This document shows, piece after piece, positions 1 through 7,849 of a stretch of DNA of 13,210 nt. The stretch lies in contig JAEUMX010000164.1 in assembly GCA_016791285.1 (NCBI GenBank), forward strand, positions 1-13,210, given 5' to 3'. The stretch's first letter is position 1. Every line of letters starts with the position of its first letter. Made by a program: the position numbers and the translations under genes. The DNA comes from Burkholderiales bacterium (GTDB taxonomy: Bacteria > Pseudomonadota > Gammaproteobacteria > Burkholderiales > JAEUMW01). The notes under the pieces were generated by a model. That model was given only the letters and a program-made list of their open reading frames with translations, did not search any database and was not told the origin of the DNA.

Positions 1-14
1 GTGAGCTCGCCGCA

Positions 15-1190
15 TCAGCGATCGCCGAGAAAGCCGCGCAGCCGGCGCACGCCTTCCCGCAGGTTGTCGAGAGACGTGGTGTACGCGAAGCGCACGTGCC
101 GGCCGGCGCGGTGCTCGCCGAAGTCGATGCCCGGCGTGATCGCGACCCCGGCATGCTCGAGCAGATCGTTCGTCAATGTGTGGCTGTCGCGGCCGAACCG
201 CTCGCAGCACGCATACACGTAGAAGGCGCCCTCGGGCATCACCGCGATCTCGAAGCCGAGCGCGGCGAGTGCCGGCACGAGATAGTCGCGCCGCGCCCGA
301 AACGCCCGTCGCCGCGCCTCGAGGATCTCCCGCGTTGCCGGGGTGAACGCCGCGAGGGCCGCGTGCTGCGCGGGGGTCGAGGCGGCCAGAAAGATGTTCT
401 GGGCCAGGCGTTCGATCGCCGGGACGAAGGATTCCGGCGCAACCATCCAGCCGAGCCGCCACCCGGTCATGCCGAAGTACTTCGAAAAGCTGTTGATCAC
501 GAACACGTCGTCGCCCAACTCCAGCGCCGTCCGCGCTTCGACCTCGTAAGTGAGTCCGTGGTAGATCTCGTCCACGATCAGTGCGCCGTAACGCGCGCGC
601 ACCTCGGCGGCGGTCTCCGCGAGGACGTCCTGATCGATCAGCGTTCCGGTGGGATTCGCCGGCGATGCGATCATCACGGCAACCGTCTGCGCGTCCCAAT
701 GAGCGCCGACGCGCTGCGCGGTGAGCTGGTAGCGCGCCTCGGCATCGACCGGCACGCATACGGCCTCGCCGCCCATCATGCGTACGAAATGGCGATTGCA
801 GGGGTAGGTCGGGTCGGTCATCAACACGCGCCTGCCGGGATCGACCAGCGCCGCGACCGCGAGCAGCAGCGCGCCGGAGGCGCCCGGCGTCACGACGATG
901 CGCGACGGGCTCACGTCCACCCCGTAGCGTTCGCCGTAGTGACGGGCGATGGTTTGGCGCAGCGCCGGCATACCCAATGCGGGCAGGTAATGCATGTCGC
1001 CCACGGCGACCGCCTTTAGCGCTGCGTCGACGATCGGCTGCGGCGTCTCGAAGTCCGGCTCGCCGATTTCCATGTGGATGATCGATCGACCCTGCGCCTC
1101 CAGCTCCCTCGCCCGCGCGAGGAGCGCCATGACATGGAACGGCTCGATGCCAGCGAGCCGCGTCGCGAGACGAGGTGGGGCGCCCTTCAT
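15..1190 (-). CDS. PLP-dependent aminotransferase, class I/II (aspartate aminotransferase fold)
   Basis: The 391-residue product is a cytosolic fold-type I aminotransferase that would move an amino group from an amino acid to a 2-oxo acid. Visible motifs are EIGEPDFETP (41-50), the SPANPTG loop with Asn179, DEIYHGL with Asp207 and Tyr210, the PLP-binding lysine Lys237 in SFSKYFGMTGWRLG, and the substrate-carboxylate arginine at about Arg367 (HVRFAY). Length is normal for the family. The ATG at 1190 is chosen because family similarity begins right after it; the open frame runs on upstream through citF only as a shadow. No strong ribosome site precedes it. It lies 83 bases downstream of citF on the same strand and could be cotranscribed. 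The substrate cannot be told from sequence; these proteins are often annotated as aspartate aminotransferase, which I would not assert. Confidence 0.93.
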   Translation of the reverse strand: MKGAPPRLATRLAGIEPFHVMALLARARELEAQGRSIIHMEIGEPDFETPQPIVDAALKAVAVGDMHYLPALGMPALRQTIARHYGERYGVDVSPSRIVVTPGASGALLLAVAALVDPGRRVLMTDPTYPCNRHFVRMMGGEAVCVPVDAEARYQLTAQRVGAHWDAQTVAVMIASPANPTGTLIDQDVLAETAAEVRARYGALIVDEIYHGLTYEVEARTALELGDDVFVINSFSKYFGMTGWRLGWMVAPESFVPAIERLAQNIFLAASTPAQHAALAAFTPATREILEARRRAFRARRDYLVPALAALGFEIAVMPEGAFYVYACCERFGRDSHTLTNDLLEHAGVAITPGIDFGEHRAGRHVRFAYTTSLDNLREGVRRLRGFLGDR

Positions 1191-1273
1191 TGGTTCAGCA
1201 TAGCACGGGGACGCGGCGAGGCGCGGCAGGATGCCGGGCTCCTGCGCAGGTCGTCGTCCCCTTACGGCCCAGC

Positions 1274-2810
1274 CTACGACACCTCCCTGACCACGTCGAT
1301 CATGGTGCCGTCGCGGTATTCGACCGCCGCGACGACGCGGCCAGCGGGAGGTCGTCTTGCCACCTTGTCGGCTTGTTGCGCAGCCTGTTCCCGCAACGCG
1401 TCGATTGGCACGACGGGCAACCCTGCTGCGAGCAGGCGGTCGCGCAGGTCGTCGCGCTTCGGATTGACCGCTACGCCCGCGTCCGTCACCACTGCATCCA
1501 CCGTCTCGCCAGGCGTGGTGACGGCCGTCACCTGCTCGACCACCTTCGCATAGCCGCCTGCATTGAGACGTGTCGTTACCAGTGCGAGCTTGGCGCCCGC
1601 CGCGCAGTCCGCGTGTCCGCCGGACCCGCCTAGGATCAGCCCGTCGGTGCCCGTGGTGACATTCACGTTGAAGTCGAGGTCGACCTCGGCCGCACCGAGG
1701 ATCATCGCACCGAGCCGGTTGACGACCGCACCCCGGTTGTGGGGATTGCCGTACATCGAGGCCGTCATCGCCTGATGGGCCGGGTTGCGCCGATACGAGT
1801 CGACCGCCCGCAGATCGAAGCACTGCACGTCGAAGAGCGCGCGGAAGAGCCCCGTCTCCAGCATGTCCACGATGTAGCCGGTGATACCGCCCGCCGCGAA
1901 GCTGCCCTGTACGTTCCTGAGGTACATCGTTTCCTTGAGCGAGTCGGCGACCGCCAGCGAGATGCCGCCTGCGCCGGTCTGAAACGAGAACTCTTCCCCG
2001 AGCAGCCCCGAAGCCTCGATCACCCGCGTGGCCATGTGCGCGATCTGCAAGCCGACCGGATCGGTCGTCGCGCGGGTGATCCCCGAGACGATGCCCTTCG
2101 GATCGCCGATCGAATCCACCTTCACCACGAGATCGACCTGGTCCTGGGTGATGTCGATGGGACAGGCCGGGTAGCGCACCAGGTTGTCGGTCAGCGCGAC
2201 CACCCAATCCGCATAGCGCACATCGGTGTCCGCGTAGCCGAGCGTGCCGCACGCCGAGACGCCGCCGACGCCGTTGATGTTGCCGTAGGTATCGGCGGTC
2301 GGCGCGGCGACAAAGGCGACGTCGATGTGCAGATCGCCGGCCTCGATCGCCCGGGCGCGACCACCATGCGTGTACATGATGGCGGGCCGTGCGAGCGCGC
2401 CCCGTGCGATCGCCCCCCCACCGGGCCGGCGATATAGGTGGTGTGCAGGCCGGTGACGACACCGCTACCCAAATGCTCGATCAGCTGCGCGTGCACTGGG
2501 AAGAGCGAACTCGGTGCGATCGTGATGTCCCTGAGCCCCAGCCTGGCAAGCTCGGCCACCACCATGTTGAGCACGTGGTCGCCGTTGCGCAGGTGATGAT
2601 GGAACGAGATCGTCGCGCCGTCCTCGAGGCCGCACGCCTGAATCACGGCCGCGAGGCGGGAAGGAGCTTGCTCTGGTGCGGCACGGCGCTGCGCAGCACG
2701 GCGGACGCGCGCCTCACCAGGCCCAGGTTGGCGAACGCACCGGTGAAGGGTTTGATCGCGCGGTAACCGTCAATGCGCTCAGGTATCTCTCTGCCGACGG
2801 CGTTTTTCAC
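1274..2810 (-). pseudogene. citF: citrate lyase alpha subunit-like (CitF family CoA-transferase), disrupted by two frameshifts
   Basis: CitF-family proteins transfer citrate or citramalate onto an acyl carrier or CoA before cleavage by CitE. The GTG start at 2810 has an AGAGGAG ribosome site, and the product begins VKNAVGREIPERIDGY, a recognisable CitF start. Three frames must be joined. Frame 1 ends near 2650 after HQSKLLP; frame 2 resumes with LAAVIQACGLEDGATISFHHH and breaks at a C7 run (G7 on the coding strand, 2413-2419) after YIAGPVGG; frame 3 continues AIARGALARPAIMYTHGGRAR to the stop at 1274. One extra base at each site restores about 512 residues, the normal family length. Late motifs such as FQTGAGGISLAV and GTDGLILGGSGGH are well preserved, so decay is recent or one or both indels are sequence errors. 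It lies 29 bases after citE. No citD, citC, citX or citG is visible. Confidence 0.85.
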
Positions 2811-2839
2811 GTGGTTCTCCTCTGTCGTCGGCAGCCGAG

Positions 2840-3643
2840 TCAGCGCTCGGCATCGCGCAGGATCTGCTCGGCGATGCCGATGACTGGGGTGTCGATCATC
2901 CGCCCATCGACCGCGACCGCCGCGCCGCCCGATTGCTGCGCGGCCTCCATCACGCGCCGCGCCCAAGCGACTTCCTCGGGACTGGGCGCGAAGGCTCGAT
3001 GGACGACCTTCACCTGCTTCGGATGGATGCACAGTTTCGCGCCAAAGCCGAGGCGCTTCGCCCGTCGCGTGTCTTCCGTCGTCAGCTCGACATCGTCGAT
3101 CGCGGTGGTCACGCCGTCGATGGGCGCGGGGAGCTTGCTGAGGCGCGATGCCAGAGCGAGCTGGAGTCGAAGGGGCATCAGGACATCCGGCTCCTCGACC
3201 ATGCCGAGATCCAGCGCGAGGTCGATTGCGCCGAAGGCAAGCCGTTGCGTGCCGCGGGCTTCGGCAATGGCGATGACGTTCGCGATGCCGTGTGCGCTTT
3301 CGATCTGCGCCACTACCGGCTTGCCGGTATGCCGCGACACGTGCTCGATATCCTGCGGCCGCTCCGCCTTCGCGAGCACCACGGCGGCTACCGCGTCGAA
3401 ACGGCACAGCTCCAGGTCGGCGCCGAACCATGGCGTGTCGACCGCGTTGATGCGCACCAGCACCTTTGGCGCCGCGGGCAGCCATGCACCGAGCGCGCGC
3501 CGCGCCTCATCCTTGGTGTCAGCGGGAACCGCGTCCTCGAGGTCCACGATCACCGCATCGGCGCCCGCGGCGCACGCCTTCGCGTAGCGGTCGGGACGGT
3601 GGGCTGGCACGAAGAGATACGAGCGGGGAGCGGGGGTATTCAT
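2840..3643 (-). CDS. CitE-like CoA-ester lyase (HpcH/HpaI family), probable citramalyl-CoA lyase
   Basis: The 267-residue TIM-barrel lyase would split a 3-hydroxyacyl-CoA (citramalyl-, malyl- or citryl-type) into acetyl-CoA and an oxo acid. Visible family features are RSYLFVPAHRPDR (7-19), the VDLEDAVP motif with Asp34 and Glu36, Arg64 in VRIN, the catalytic-site Glu115 in AQIESAHG, FGAIDLALDLG with the metal-ligand candidate Asp141, and KLCIHPKQV near residue 205. Length is slightly short, as in CitE and Ccl proteins. The start at 3643 has GGAAGGA about ten bases upstream. It follows the decayed Bug gene and precedes citF by 29 bases. With the upstream CoA-transferase and hydratase I infer (S)-citramalyl-CoA lyase activity; citryl-CoA lyase is the alternative suggested by the citF neighbour. 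Bases 3587-3643 are about 75% identical, without gaps, to the relic at 7850-7906. Confidence 0.9.
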   Translation of the reverse strand: MNTPAPRSYLFVPAHRPDRYAKACAAGADAVIVDLEDAVPADTKDEARRALGAWLPAAPKVLVRINAVDTPWFGADLELCRFDAVAAVVLAKAERPQDIEHVSRHTGKPVVAQIESAHGIANVIAIAEARGTQRLAFGAIDLALDLGMVEEPDVLMPLRLQLALASRLSKLPAPIDGVTTAIDDVELTTEDTRRAKRLGFGAKLCIHPKQVKVVHRAFAPSPEEVAWARRVMEAAQQSGGAAVAVDGRMIDTPVIGIAEQILRDAER

Positions 3644-3692
3644 CCGAAAACATCCTTCCGGCTTACAGGTGGGACACTATCCCTGCGGTGAA

Positions 3693-4186
3693 TTACTCGA
3701 TCGAAACCTTGGCCTTATCGACAACGATTTTTCAGGTTGCCAAGTCTGCGGAAAGAATTTTGGCAAGCTCTGCAGGAGACGATGCTACAGGCTCGGCACC
3801 CTGCTCTTCCATCTTCTTGCGAACTTCGTTCGCCTCCAACGCACTCTTGACCGCGTTGCCGATCTTGCTGACCGTGCCAGCCGGAGTACCCTTGGGAGCA
3901 AAAAGCGCAAACCAGGAGTCCACGGTCATGTGCGGATAGCCGGACTCGCGCGCAGCTTGCCGGACTTGATGTACGGCAGCGCAGTCGGGATCGTAGATAT
4001 CATAAGTTGAATCTGCCCGCCAATTAGGTCTGTGAGCGCGGCCGCCGCGCCCTTGTACGGCACATGGTTCATGTCGATACCGGCCTGATCGGCAAGCATC
4101 GCCCCCGCTAAGTGAAAGATGCTGCCTGAACCGGCGGAACCGTAATTCACCTGACCAGGGTGATCCTTGGAACAATGCAGCTGCAT
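3693..4186 (-). pseudogene. Bug/TctC-family tripartite tricarboxylate transporter binding protein, decayed
   Basis: Bug proteins are periplasmic binding proteins, about 320 residues long, that deliver organic acids to tripartite tricarboxylate transporters. At least three lesions are visible. A GGAGG ribosome site (4192-4196) and ATG (4186) survive, but after MQLHCS the frame jumps to KDHPGQVNYGSAGSGS, so roughly 130 N-terminal codons are missing. After PYIKSGKLRA about 55-60 bases, normally encoding the LAVTTAKRSP...VPT segment, are gone and the frame shifts; the other frame resumes with RESGYPHMTVDSWFALFAPKG. Near the end a TGA (3732-3734) sits where Bug proteins have Trp; beyond it the same frame runs KIVVDKAKVSIE to the natural TAA at 3693. 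The gene lies between the hydratase (61 bases upstream) and citE (49 bases downstream), so it was probably the operon's solute receptor, now lost. Confidence 0.86.
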
Positions 4187-4247
4187 GAGAGCCTCCTGCG
4201 GCAAAGGTCTATTGGATCTGCTGCCGTGTGTGGCGAATGGCGCCGCA

Positions 4248-5102
4248 TCACGCGATGGTTGCTTCTGCCTTCATGCTCACCACGCCGTTGGGCAATGTGA
4301 GCCACAGTGCTACACGCTCGGATTCAACGGCGGCGTTGAGCGCAAGTGTTGCACCGAGAATCGCCGGTGCCAGGCCGCGATAACTGAACTGCTGCACCCG
4401 CCCTCCCGTCACCTCTTCGGCATAGTTAGCGAGCATGGTCGCGTTCAGGGGACCGTGAATCACCAGGTTGTCGTACCCTTCCACGTTGCGACAGTAGTCG
4501 GAGTCGTAGTGAATGCGGTGACCGTTGAAAGTCAGCGCGGAATAGCGGAAGAGCGTGGTCGAGGTCGGAGTGTAGGTCTTGGTGAACTGAGCAACCGGGG
4601 CATCATCCGGCGGCGCAACGGAGGTGTTGTTGGGCGGGGTCGGTTCCCGGTAGACGATGTCGTGCTCCTCGCGCACGAGCAACTTGCCGTGCTGAGACTT
4701 CAACTCGTGCAACACTGTGACGAATACCAGATCCCCGCTGCGCCCCCGTTTGTGGTCGACCTTGAGGATCGAAGATTCCTTGCGAACGGTTGAACCGATG
4801 GAAACGGGTTCCGACAAAGATAGGCGGCCGCCGGCCCACATGCGGTTGGACAACGGTACGGGTGGCAGAAAACCTCCACGCGCTGGGTGGCCATCACGTC
4901 CAAGCTCACGTTGGGGCAGCGCTTCCAGAAAATAAATCCAGTGCCAGAGCGGCGGCAGCGGTTCACCGTCTTGGATGCGGTTCGGTGTCGAGTAGTCCAC
5001 CGTGGCCGCCATCAGCCGAGCATGGCGGGCGAGGATGACGTCTTCGTCCGTTCGCGACTTTCCGAGCCAAGTGCGGAGATGGTCGAGGTCGAGATTGCTC
5101 AT
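4248..5102 (-). CDS. MaoC/FAS1-like dehydratase-domain enoyl-CoA hydratase, probable itaconyl-/mesaconyl-C4-CoA hydratase
   Basis: The 284-residue protein fits the double-hot-dog hydratases that include mesaconyl-C4-CoA hydratase of the 3-hydroxypropionate cycle and itaconyl-CoA hydratase. The N-terminal half (about 15-150) is the degenerate FAS1-like dehydratase domain, with PLPPLWHWIYFLE at 48-60. The C-terminal half carries the active hydratase signature, TFNGHRIHYDSDYC (191-204) with candidate catalytic His195 and His198, followed by EGYDNLVIHGPLNATML. There is no signal peptide, so it is cytosolic. The ATG at 5102 has AAGGA about ten bases upstream and is 48 bases after the CoA-transferase stop, consistent with one transcript. 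I infer it converts the unsaturated C5 acyl-CoA made by its neighbour into citramalyl-CoA. Hydratase family assignment is firm; substrate is inferred from context. Confidence 0.86.
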   Translation of the reverse strand: MSNLDLDHLRTWLGKSRTDEDVILARHARLMAATVDYSTPNRIQDGEPLPPLWHWIYFLEALPQRELGRDGHPARGGFLPPVPLSNRMWAGGRLSLSEPVSIGSTVRKESSILKVDHKRGRSGDLVFVTVLHELKSQHGKLLVREEHDIVYREPTPPNNTSVAPPDDAPVAQFTKTYTPTSTTLFRYSALTFNGHRIHYDSDYCRNVEGYDNLVIHGPLNATMLANYAEEVTGGRVQQFSYRGLAPAILGATLALNAAVESERVALWLTLPNGVVSMKAEATIA

Positions 5103-5150
5103 TTGCGATTTATCCTTCGACAGAGGTTGAACACTAGGTTTTGCACTGTG

Positions 5151-6353
5151 TCAGTAAACGTCATGCGCTCTGAGGGCCGATCGTTCGGCGGCGGCAAACT
5201 CGCGCCGGATGGCGTCGGTGTGCTCACCCACGCGCGGCGCCGCAGGAAAGCGCAACTCGTCCCACTCGGCGCGCACCGGCGGGGCAACCAGATCGAGCGT
5301 CTTTTTGTTTACTTCCATCGGCCAGGTGCGCAGAGCGGGATGCTCGGAAAACTCGGCAACTGACCGTACTTGCCCGTAGGCCGTGGTGGCCCGATGCAGG
5401 CGTGCCAGCGCATCGCTCAACTTCAGCTGCCCGAATGCCGCCCCGATCAGGTTGTCCAGTTCTACCCGGTTCTGAACCCGCTGATTGTTGTTGGAGAAGC
5501 GCTGGTCGCTGGCTAGTTCCGGGCGCTGGAGGAACGTGTCGCAGAACTGCTTCCATTCCCTTTCATTCTGGATGCTGATCACCACGGCGCTACCGTCGCT
5601 GGTGGCGTAGGCGCCATACGGCGCGATGGAAGGATGTTTCAGCCCCGCAGGCTTGGGTGCTCCCTTGCCGTAGCGCGCATGCACGTACGGGACGGCCATC
5701 CAGTCGGCTGCTCCGTCGAACAGGGATATCGAGATCGCGCTTCCGCGGCCGGTCCTTTGGCGTTGTGCGAGAGCCGCGAGCACGCCTATGGTCGCGTTCA
5801 TCCCGGCCCCGATATCGCAAATGGATACACCGATACGTCCAGGCGCGCCCGGAGCACCGCTCACACCCACCAATCCGCTCTCGCACTGGACGAGAAGGTC
5901 GTAAGCCTTCAAGTCGCGTGCGGCGTTGTCAGTGCCGTAGCGGCTGATGTTGCAGGTAATGAGGCGCGGATATCTTTCGCGCAAGGCAGCGCTGCCAAAT
6001 CCGGCCCGCTCGATCGCACCCGGTGCCAAGTTTTGAACGAATACATCGGCTCTGTACAGAATGCAATGCAGGAGCGCCGCGTCCTCGGGTTGCTTGTAGT
6101 CGAGCACCAGCGACTCCTTGCCGCGATTGGTCCACACGAAGTAGGACGATTCTCCGTTCGCGGCGGCGTCATATCCACGGGCGAAGTCACTTTCCGGGCG
6201 TTCTACCTTGATGACGCGCGCAGCGGCATCTGCCAATCTGCAGGTGCACAGCGGTGCCGCCAATGCCTGTTCGATCGAGACAACGAGCACGCCGTCCAGG
6301 GGTTTACCGGTCGACGTTTTGATGCTCGGGCGCTGGCTGATCTCTTCAATCAT
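5151..6353 (-). CDS. family III (CaiB/BaiF) CoA-transferase, probable itaconate/mesaconate CoA-transferase
   Basis: The 400-residue enzyme would move CoA from a donor such as succinyl-CoA to a carboxylic acid, activating it in the cytosol. Family III features are in order: LDGVLVVSIEQALAAPLCT near 19-37, ARVIKVERPESDFARGYD (45-62), WTNRGKESLVLDYK (74-87), AYDLLVQCESGL (150-161), the catalytic aspartate candidate Asp180 in CDIGAGMNA, and ISLFDGAADWM. Length is normal. The ATG at 6353 follows a GGAGGGG ribosome site. It is the first gene of the minus-strand group and diverges from the LysR gene across 124 bases. The trio of family III CoA-transferase, FAS1-like hydratase and CitE-like lyase matches both the Chloroflexus mesaconyl-CoA branch and the Pseudomonas itaconate pathway. 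That is the basis for the substrate guess. Formyl-, succinyl- or carnitine-type substrates cannot be excluded. Confidence 0.92.
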   Translation of the reverse strand: MIEEISQRPSIKTSTGKPLDGVLVVSIEQALAAPLCTCRLADAAARVIKVERPESDFARGYDAAANGESSYFVWTNRGKESLVLDYKQPEDAALLHCILYRADVFVQNLAPGAIERAGFGSAALRERYPRLITCNISRYGTDNAARDLKAYDLLVQCESGLVGVSGAPGAPGRIGVSICDIGAGMNATIGVLAALAQRQRTGRGSAISISLFDGAADWMAVPYVHARYGKGAPKPAGLKHPSIAPYGAYATSDGSAVVISIQNEREWKQFCDTFLQRPELASDQRFSNNNQRVQNRVELDNLIGAAFGQLKLSDALARLHRATTAYGQVRSVAEFSEHPALRTWPMEVNKKTLDLVAPPVRAEWDELRFPAAPRVGEHTDAIRREFAAAERSALRAHDVY

Positions 6354-6477
6354 TCGTTCCCCTCCGTATGCGGCGCAATCGTTGCGGTTACAGAATTTGT
6401 TGGCGGCAGGATAGCGACGAGGGTGGCATATTGGAAGTGAGATATACTGAAGGCAGCGTTAGAAGGATTAGAACGGT
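6354..6477. promoter_or_regulatory. divergent promoter region between the CoA-transferase operon and the LysR gene
   Basis: The 124 bases separate two divergent starts and should hold both promoters and the LysR operator. The best -10 candidate for lysR is TATACT at 6443-6448, with no good -35. On the minus strand a weak TTCCAA / 17 bases / TATCCT pair could serve the operon. ATAT at 6428-6431 and ATAT at 6442-6445 form a short dyad with a T-N11-A core (T6432 to A6444) overlapping the lysR -10, as expected of an autorepressing LysR site. The layout is typical of LysR-controlled catabolic operons; the exact sites are guesses. Confidence 0.45.
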
Positions 6478-7377
6478 ATGCGCTACGATCTGGTGGATCT
6501 TCGGGTCTTTCTGGCTGTCGCCGAAGCACAGAATCTCTCGCGCGGTGCGGAGCGATCGCATATCGCGCCGTCGTCAGCAAGCCTCAGGATCCGCAATCTT
6601 GAAGAAACGCTCGGTTGCGCGCTTTTCGAACGGAAAGCGCGCGGTGTGACATTAACGGGACCCGGTCGCGTCGTGGCGGATCACGCGCGCCGGTGTCTGA
6701 CTCAGCTTGAGCAAATGCATGCTGACCTTATGCCGTACGTAAGAGGCGTCAAAGGAAGCATCCGCATGTTCGCTAACAACAATGCGATCAGCTCATTCTT
6801 ACCGGAGGATCTGTCGAGGTTCTTTCTTAGGTACCCAAACGTTCGCATCTCGCTCGAAGAGCACCTCAGCTACGACATCGTCGCGGCGGTTGCCGCCGGG
6901 CGCGCGGAAATCGGGATTGGAGCCTGGGAGTTCGATCTTCCTGGATTGGCTTATCATCCGTACCGGGAGGACAGGCTGGTATTGCTGGTTCCACACGAAA
7001 GCCCGCTCTCGCGCACTACATCGACTCGGTTTGCTACCTGCGTCTCCGCCCCTTTTATCTCCCTGCAAAGCGGGGCCGCTATTCATAGGTTCATGGTGAA
7101 CCAGGCAGCCGCTTTAGGCCATGAGCTTGACATACGCGTACAGGTCTCGAGGTTCGAGGCCATCGCGACTCTGGTCGCCTCAGGTGCCGGGATAGGACTC
7201 ATCCCGAAATCGCTCATCTCGCGCGCTGTGTCGCCTAAGTGTGCAGTCGTAACGCTGGAGGAGCCGTGGGCAGTCCGCCGCCTAAAGATATGCAGCCGAC
7301 CAGAGAGCCTGAGCAATTTCTCTCGCAAACTGATCGAGCACCTAGCGAGCTCGGAGGGTGCCGCGAATGAGGCGTGA
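6478..7377 (+). CDS. LysR-type transcriptional regulator of the adjacent catabolic operon
   Basis: The 299-residue protein has the standard LysR layout. The winged helix-turn-helix is at residues 1-62: DLRVFLAVAEAQNLSRGAE, then the recognition region IAPSSASLRIRNLEETLGCALFER, then GVTLTGPGRVV. A substrate-binding effector domain follows from about 88 to 290, with the typical late motif LVASGAGIGLIPKSLI. The ATG at 6478 is preceded by AAGGA and starts exactly where family similarity begins. It is transcribed away from the CoA-transferase gene, so it most likely activates that operon in response to a pathway acid and represses itself. LysR regulators of itaconate operons (RipR/ItcR) show the same divergent layout; I cannot confirm orthology. 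Its codons are less GC-biased than those of the flanking housekeeping genes, like the rest of the central segment. Confidence 0.93.
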   Translation: MRYDLVDLRVFLAVAEAQNLSRGAERSHIAPSSASLRIRNLEETLGCALFERKARGVTLTGPGRVVADHARRCLTQLEQMHADLMPYVRGVKGSIRMFANNNAISSFLPEDLSRFFLRYPNVRISLEEHLSYDIVAAVAAGRAEIGIGAWEFDLPGLAYHPYREDRLVLLVPHESPLSRTTSTRFATCVSAPFISLQSGAAIHRFMVNQAAALGHELDIRVQVSRFEAIATLVASGAGIGLIPKSLISRAVSPKCAVVTLEEPWAVRRLKICSRPESLSNFSRKLIEHLASSEGAANEA

Positions 7378-7849
7378 GGATCGACCCTCCGCGAACCAGC
7401 GATCGGTTACACGTGGCAGAGTCTGGTCGTTGTTTGATGGGGTTGGCGTCTCACTTCTAAGGAAGCTCTGAATTGCCGCCATCGGCTAACGCTTCGCAGA
7501 AGACCCACCTCGGTCTTGTCTGATCCCGCACATGCAATGAGCTGCAGCAGGCCATCTTCGATCTGTCGGAGAAGGTTGGGCGCGCAATTCCCCTGCCGCT
7601 CATGAGCGTCACGCAGGTCGGCATCAAGGTGAGCATTGCCCGCAACCCCGGGGGCACGCGGACCGAGCACTCGCAGCTTCGACATCAACTGGCCGAACTC
7701 CCGCTCGCTCAAGCACGACGGGCGCGACCTCACTATTCGAAGGATGCTGATCGATTCAAGCATCGAACCTACGGAGCTGGCGAACGACGCTAGCACGGCA
7801 TGACCGAGAGCAGTGTCCTCGCCCACTTGCTCTCCCGGCTGCGCCAAGA
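7378..7849. other. 472-base stretch with no recognisable gene
   Basis: No open frame here resembles a family I know. A 146-codon minus frame (7407-7847) and a plus frame around 7540-7793 both lack credible ribosome sites and continuing conserved motifs. The plus frame reads NELQQAIFDLSEKVGRAIPL near 7540-7600, has some helical character, and is preceded by stops in the same frame. It may be the tail of a lost gene. The left edge is the lysR stop and the right edge is where citE similarity ends abruptly at 7850, so this is probably rearrangement debris. Confidence 0.5.

Noticed and set aside
1226..1245. GCAGGA/TCCTGC hairpin between citF and the aminotransferase gene as a terminator
   Set aside because: Six-pair stem with an eight-base loop and no T-tract on either strand; too weak to call.
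2413..2419. Programmed ribosomal frameshift at the G7 run in citF
   Set aside because: citF carries a second, unrelated frameshift near 2655, and the family is not known to use recoding; decay or sequence error is simpler.
15..2462. Single 815-codon minus-strand frame
   Set aside because: Only its last 391 codons are the aminotransferase; the upstream part is the out-of-frame shadow of citF and reads as Arg/Gly-rich noise.
7407..7847. 146-codon minus-strand gene
   Set aside because: No ribosome site, no family resemblance and low-complexity composition; its 5' part overlaps the breakpoint after the citE relic.
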